Shown here: piece by piece, positions 1-6,949 of the stretch
Position numbering within the stretch: the first letter of the stretch is position 1
Layout of the letters: every line of letters begins with the position of its first letter
Source: Clostridiales bacterium
GTDB lineage: Bacteria; Bacillota_A; Clostridia; Lachnospirales; Lachnospiraceae
NCBI GenBank assembly: GCA_030154385.1
Contig: JASKJZ010000133.1
Location: 1-6,949, forward strand
Direction of reading: 5' to 3'
Length of the DNA: 6,949 bases
Notes under the pieces: generated by a model
The model's database searches: none
What the model was told of the DNA's origin: nothing
What the model saw: only the letters and a program-made list of their open reading frames with translations
Program-made: the position numbers and the translations under genes

Positions 1-4909
<4,909 letters not shown>

Positions 4910-4917
4910 TGATGTTT

Positions 4918-4926
4918 TCACCCCTT
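4918..4926 (-). promoter_or_regulatory. Ribosome-binding site deciding the rpoB start
   Basis: The minus strand reads AAGGGGTGA, ending 8 nt before the ATG at 4909. It pairs with the 16S rRNA tail with one wobble or one skipped base. The upstream in-frame GTG at 4921 is part of this motif and has no ribosome-binding site of its own, so translation most likely starts at 4909. Confidence 0.7.
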
Positions 4927-4936
4927 GATATATTCT

Positions 4937-4950
4937 AGCGCTTACGCACT
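4937..4950 (-). other. Small hairpin in the rpoB leader
   Basis: In the minus-strand RNA, AGUGC (4950-4946) pairs with GCGCU (4941-4937) across a GUAA loop of the stable GNRA class. The stem is only 5 bp with one wobble. It ends about 10 nt before the ribosome-binding site. It could stabilise the leader or tune translation, but a stem this short can occur by chance. Confidence 0.25.
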
Positions 4951-4972
4951 GATTTACTTCTATAAAATTTTC

Positions 4973-5001
4973 TTTACTATTGGAACTTCATATGCTATAA
5001 T
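4973..5001 (+). promoter_or_regulatory. Plus-strand extended -10 promoter inside the rpoB leader
   Basis: TTTACT (4973-4978, 4 of 6 to consensus) is followed after 17 bp by a perfect TATAAT (4996-5001). That -10 is immediately preceded by TGC, an extended -10 element. Predicted transcription starts near 5008 and runs away from rpoB, antisense to the first part of the rpoB leader and through its promoter. No protein gene begins within 400 bp, so it would drive either a small RNA or a long leader of the gene at 5413. Confidence 0.45.
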
Positions 5002-5037
5002 CATTTTACAAAGGATATTATCGCGTAGACATTCACA

Positions 5038-5071
5038 ATAGTGCATTTTTCATCTTAACATATCGCACTAT
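5038..5071. repeat. Inverted repeat centred on the rpoB -10 box (possible operator)
   Basis: The perfect 7-bp arms are ATAGTGC (5038-5044) and GCACTAT (5065-5071), with 20 bp between them. One arm covers the predicted rpoB start point and the other lies in the -35/-10 spacer, so the symmetry axis falls in the -10 box. This is the usual geometry of a repressor site. It could instead be a hairpin in a plus-strand RNA, or chance in AT-rich DNA. No known regulator is assigned. Confidence 0.4.
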
Positions 5072-5080
5072 AGTTGTCAA
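5052..5080 (-). promoter_or_regulatory. SigmaA-type promoter of rpoB-rpoC
   Basis: A perfect -35 TTGACA (5080-5075) is separated by exactly 17 bp from TAAGAT (5057-5052). That -10 is preceded by TGT, which makes it an extended -10. A run of seven A (minus strand, plus positions 5086-5092) sits just upstream of the -35, like a proximal UP element. Transcription should start near 5045, giving a leader of about 135 nt before the rpoB ATG. This is the best promoter in the window and shows that rpoB does not depend on read-through from an upstream ribosomal protein gene. Confidence 0.8.
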
Positions 5081-5098
5081 GCGCCTTTTTTTATGCCC

Positions 5099-5122
5099 AA
5101 AGCCCGATTTTACGGGTTTTTT
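5099..5122 (+). terminator. Possible intrinsic terminator, plus strand
   Basis: AAAGCCCG (5099-5106) pairs with CGGGTTTT (5113-5120) across a 6-nt loop, with one G-U wobble, and a run of six T covers 5117-5122. Only four pairs are G-C, so strength is moderate to weak. The minus strand lacks a useful T-run after the stem, so it should act rightward only. No plus-strand gene lies upstream, so its only apparent substrate is a transcript from the promoter at 4973-5001. Confidence 0.4.
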
Positions 5123-5349
5123 CTATATCTAGAACTTCTAAAAAATCATAATTTTCCCATTGTAGTATCATTATATTTTATATAGAATGTAATATTATTT
5201 ATATCTATCCATGCATAGACTGACTTTTCTGCCCTTCTAATTCCTATAGTTTTTTATTTTAATGTTTTTCACATTCTCTTTTTTGTATTATTTCTGCTAG
5301 ATTTAGTATCAAAGTTTATGCATTTTTCTCTTCTTATTACGCTTTTCTA
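5123..5349. other. AT-rich spacer with no recognisable gene
   Basis: This stretch is strongly A+T-rich, with long T and TA tracts. I find no ORF with a ribosome-binding site, no tRNA-like cloverleaf and no riboswitch core that I recognise. TAGTATCA occurs twice (5163-5170 and 5304-5311), which is weak given the base composition. It probably serves as upstream sequence for the promoter at 5350-5378. Confidence 0.5.
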
Positions 5350-5378
5350 TTGTAAGTATCCCTTTGCTAGTATACAAT
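5350..5378 (+). promoter_or_regulatory. Promoter of the DUF2089-exporter operon
   Basis: TTGTAA (5350-5355) and TACAAT (5373-5378) are separated by 17 bp. Start of transcription would be near 5385, leaving a leader of about 28 nt before the ATG at 5413, too short for a riboswitch. Both boxes are fair but not perfect matches to the sigmaA consensus. Confidence 0.5.
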
Positions 5379-5412
5379 ATCGTTAATAAGTACGTATAGA
5401 AAGGAGTCCCAT

Positions 5413-6156
5413 ATGTCTTTGCACATTATTGGACATTGCCCTGTCTGTCAAAACGAGCTGATTGCCACGAAATTAAGCTGTCACCATTGTGGTCTTGAAC
5501 TCTCCAACGATTTTAGCCTCAATCGATTCTCTTTTTTATCCGAAGAGGAATTGGATTTTGTTACCTTATTTATTCAGCATAGTGGAAACCTAAAAGAGAT
5601 TCAAAAACAACTTCATCTATCTTATCCTGCTGCAAAAAAACGTCTCACAGAAGCACAGGCTGCACTTGGCTTCCCAACGGAAGCAAGTACACGCACAGAA
5701 TTTGAGCCTACCATAAAAAATCTACCTATTTACAAGGATGAAAGCAAAACTATCCAGACCTTGAAGGCAAAGCTAAACCAAGCAAAGGGAATTGCAACCA
5801 TACCACTTCCAAAAGGAGATGCATTTCAGATTTATTACGAGGAGTTTGGAAACGGCATTTGTACGACTAATCTCCCGCACCAGCGAATCCTCACTTGGAA
5901 AGCGTTTGATGCAGCGGTTGAACTTCTGGAAAGACACGGCGGACAAGCACCAAAGGGAAATGCAATGAAAGGAAAGCTTGGAAGCACGCTCCTTCCACTT
6001 GACTCGGTGGAAGGATACGTTGCCCATCAAGCATATGGATACAAACGGGGGGATTCTTGCCTACGTATCATTTCGCCCCTATCCGCGATCCTCGAATGGT
6101 GCGGCATCTGTATAAATGGATATGGATACTTGATTCTTCAAAGGAGCACATCATGA
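5413..6156 (+). CDS. DUF2089-family zinc-ribbon, helix-turn-helix protein (probable regulator)
   Basis: A 247-aa protein, starting at an ATG with AAGGAG (5401-5406) 6 nt upstream. Seen in the sequence: an N-terminal zinc ribbon with C9-x2-C12 and C23-x2-C26, then a helix-turn-helix-like segment at about 42-86 (LSEEELDFV, HSGNLKEIQKQLHLSYPAAKKRL, ALGF). This is the pattern I know from DUF2089 proteins, thought to bind DNA. A less conserved linker (about 88-120) leads to a C-terminal domain (about 125-245) containing PLDSVEGYVAHQAYGYKRGDS and ISPLSAILEWCGICINGYGYL. I recognise this block as recurring in such proteins but know no assigned function for it. It includes a CxxC, C230-C233. No signal peptide or membrane segment is seen, so it is cytoplasmic. 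The stop overlaps the start of the exporter gene (ATGA), suggesting joint translation. A role in controlling that exporter, or its own operon, is inference. Confidence 0.85.
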   Translation: MSLHIIGHCPVCQNELIATKLSCHHCGLELSNDFSLNRFSFLSEEELDFVTLFIQHSGNLKEIQKQLHLSYPAAKKRLTEAQAALGFPTEASTRTEFEPTIKNLPIYKDESKTIQTLKAKLNQAKGIATIPLPKGDAFQIYYEEFGNGICTTNLPHQRILTWKAFDAAVELLERHGGQAPKGNAMKGKLGSTLLPLDSVEGYVAHQAYGYKRGDSCLRIISPLSAILEWCGICINGYGYLILQRSTS

Positions 6157-6899
6157 AATTGGAAGAAATTTTAGACGCCTCCATTCTAATCGGCTTTCAC
6201 TTGCTCTCGAATGGCGCTGATGTATCACGCGTTGAGCAAAGCATTACCTACTTATGCTCTGCCTACGGAATAAAAGAAAGCGAGGCCTTTGTAATTCCAT
6301 CCAGTATTGTCGTTACGATACAAGATGGCGCCACCTCACTAACGAAAACCAAACGCGTCCTTACTCATCAGATAAATTTAGATCGCGTCGAAAAAATATC
6401 GGGGCTTTCACGCTATATTTGCACCGCCAGACCGGAATATGCAATTATAAAAAGCCGTATGGAAGAAATCCTTTTGCTTCCACGTTTTCCATTAAAATGG
6501 AGATATTTTGCTCACCTGTTAACAGGAGCCTCATTTTGTATTTTTTTTGGAGGTACTTTGTTCGATGCTCTAGCCGCTGGATTGATTGGTCTTTTGATTT
6601 TATTCGTAAGCAATTTTTTCGAACGGATAAAGGCAAATCCATTTTTTCAAACCATCATTGTCAGCTTTCTCATTGCGTTAATAAGCCGTATTCTTGCACA
6701 TACAACACAGGGGTTTTTTCACAGCGATCTTATCATCATTGGAGATATTATGCTGTTAGTCCCAGGTCTTGCGCTTGCAAACAGCATGCGGGACTTTATC
6801 GCGAGTGATACGATGACAGGACTTTCTCGATTAACCGAAGCTTTGTTTGTTGCAATTGGTGTTGCTCTTGGTGTTGCTTTTGCTATGTATGTATATTAG
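6153..6899 (+). CDS. ThrE/YjjP-type threonine/serine exporter family protein (DUF1212 subunit)
   Basis: A 248-aa membrane protein. The frame is open further upstream, but the ATG at 6153 has AAGGAG (6141-6146) 6 nt before it and gives the standard N-terminus. Residues 1-115 form the soluble N-terminal part with the family pattern LSNGADVSRVEQSITYLCSAYG (18-39, a conserved G-A and R-V-E). Five hydrophobic segments follow at about 117-134, 137-156, 165-183, 193-212 and 226-247. The fourth ends in the conserved LVPGLALANSMRD (202-214). Relatives export threonine and serine (Corynebacterium ThrE, one long chain) or, as YjjP with YjjB in E. coli, succinate. This length fits the larger half of the split form, so a YjjB-like partner of about 150 aa is expected. 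None is visible before the window ends, 50 bp later. The substrate cannot be read from sequence. It is coupled to the DUF2089 gene by a 4-bp overlap. Confidence 0.88.
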   Translation: MKLEEILDASILIGFHLLSNGADVSRVEQSITYLCSAYGIKESEAFVIPSSIVVTIQDGATSLTKTKRVLTHQINLDRVEKISGLSRYICTARPEYAIIKSRMEEILLLPRFPLKWRYFAHLLTGASFCIFFGGTLFDALAAGLIGLLILFVSNFFERIKANPFFQTIIVSFLIALISRILAHTTQGFFHSDLIIIGDIMLLVPGLALANSMRDFIASDTMTGLSRLTEALFVAIGVALGVAFAMYVY

Positions 6900-6946
6900 C
6901 TGTGAATGTGAATTAGATGTGAATGTATATTAACCACAGCTATATA
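6892..6946. repeat. Inverted repeat enclosing the tandem repeats
   Basis: TAGCTGTG (6897-6904) is the exact reverse complement of CACAGCTA (6935-6942). Past one bulged base, TATA (6892-6895) pairs with TATA (6943-6946). The loop is 30 nt and contains the tandem repeat. In RNA it could be the 3' end structure of the operon or lie between it and a partner gene. No T-run is seen before the window ends at 6949, so it is not called a terminator. Confidence 0.4.
6893..6926. repeat. Two tandem 17-bp repeats across the exporter stop codon
   Basis: ATATTAGCTGTGAATGT (6893-6909) is followed directly by GAATTAGATGTGAATGT (6910-6926), identical at 14 of 17 positions. A third start, ATATTA, follows at 6927-6932 before the similarity ends. 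The first copy contains the last bases of the coding region and its TAG stop, so the duplication lies mostly downstream of the gene. Confidence 0.6.
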
Positions 6947-6949
6947 TTC

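Larger units (their letters stand above)
5008..5122 (+). ncRNA. Candidate small RNA between rpoB and the DUF2089 gene
   Basis: This is inferred from a promoter-terminator pair: an extended -10 promoter ending at 5001 and a terminator-like hairpin ending in a T-run at 5122. The product would be about 115 nt. Its first 38 nt would be complementary to the 5' end of the rpoB leader. The arms at 5038-5044 and 5065-5071 could form an internal stem. There is no ribosome-binding site with a plausible ORF inside, and it does not match an RNA family I recognise. Treat it as a hypothesis. Confidence 0.25.

Noticed and set aside
4919..4921. GTG at 4921 as the rpoB start, giving four extra residues.
   Set aside because: The GTG is part of the ribosome-binding site for the ATG at 4909, and the shorter form has the standard N-terminus.
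4977..5032. Tiny ORFs in the rpoB leader (4 codons each, for example MKFQ) as a leader-peptide attenuator.
   Set aside because: None has a ribosome-binding site, and no terminator/antiterminator pair is visible before rpoB.
5094..5186. A 30-codon plus-strand ORF from the ATG at 5094.
   Set aside because: It has no ribosome-binding site, runs through the terminator-like hairpin and has a composition expected from AT-rich noncoding DNA.
5123..5349. CRISPR, tRNA, riboswitch or mobile-element ends in the spacer.
   Set aside because: No regularly spaced repeats, no cloverleaf, no recognisable riboswitch core, and no transposase or terminal inverted repeats were seen.
6047..6156. Possible -1 frameshift at a run of six G that would fuse the DUF2089 protein to the exporter frame, which is open from there.
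   Set aside because: The zero frame encodes a family-like C-terminus (ISPLSAILEW, NGYGYL) right up to the stop, the exporter has its own AAGGAG and ATG, and a stop-free stretch of about 35 codons is not rare. The G-run is not a proper slippery heptamer.
6541..6567. T8 run followed by GGAGG inside the exporter gene, as a phase-variation site or internal translation start.
   Set aside because: The run codes for Phe-Phe in a hydrophobic segment. Eight T is not exceptional here, the nearby ATG is out of frame, and the in-frame TTG is only 4 nt away.

Overview
The window looks like chromosomal DNA from a low-to-moderate GC Firmicute, most likely a clostridial or Lachnospiraceae-type organism. This rests on three things: the RpoB and RpoC sequences resemble that group more than Bacillus, the ribosome-binding sites are AAGGAG-like, and the spacers are very AT-rich. 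The species cannot be named from sequence reading alone.

Left part, minus strand (1-4909): the RNA polymerase genes rpoB (complete, 1298 aa) and rpoC (first 331 codons; the rest lies beyond position 1). They are separated by 17 bp and almost certainly share a transcript. Catalytic, zinc-binding and rifamycin-pocket residues look intact.

Middle part (4910-5412): a spacer of about 500 bp with no convincing protein gene. It holds a very good minus-strand sigmaA-type promoter for rpoB with an extended -10, an inverted repeat centred on that -10, and a leader of about 135 nt. On the opposite strand an extended -10 promoter inside the rpoB leader is followed by a possible intrinsic terminator, which together outline a possible small RNA of about 115 nt. 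A third promoter serves the rightward genes. In most Firmicutes rplJ-rplL directly precede rpoB; here rpoB heads its own unit and faces divergent, unrelated genes.

Right part, plus strand (5413-6899): two genes overlapping by ATGA. The first is a DUF2089-type protein with an N-terminal four-cysteine zinc ribbon, a helix-turn-helix and an uncharacterised C-terminal domain. The second is a ThrE/YjjP-type membrane protein, the larger half of a split threonine/serine (or dicarboxylate) exporter. Its usual YjjB-like partner is not within the window. The overlap suggests that the likely regulator and the transporter are made together. The window ends in a short tandem and inverted repeat around the exporter's stop codon.

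Nothing here is clearly a new system. The most unusual parts are the divergent, overlapping promoter architecture upstream of rpoB, the putative RNA inside it, and the regulator-exporter coupling.
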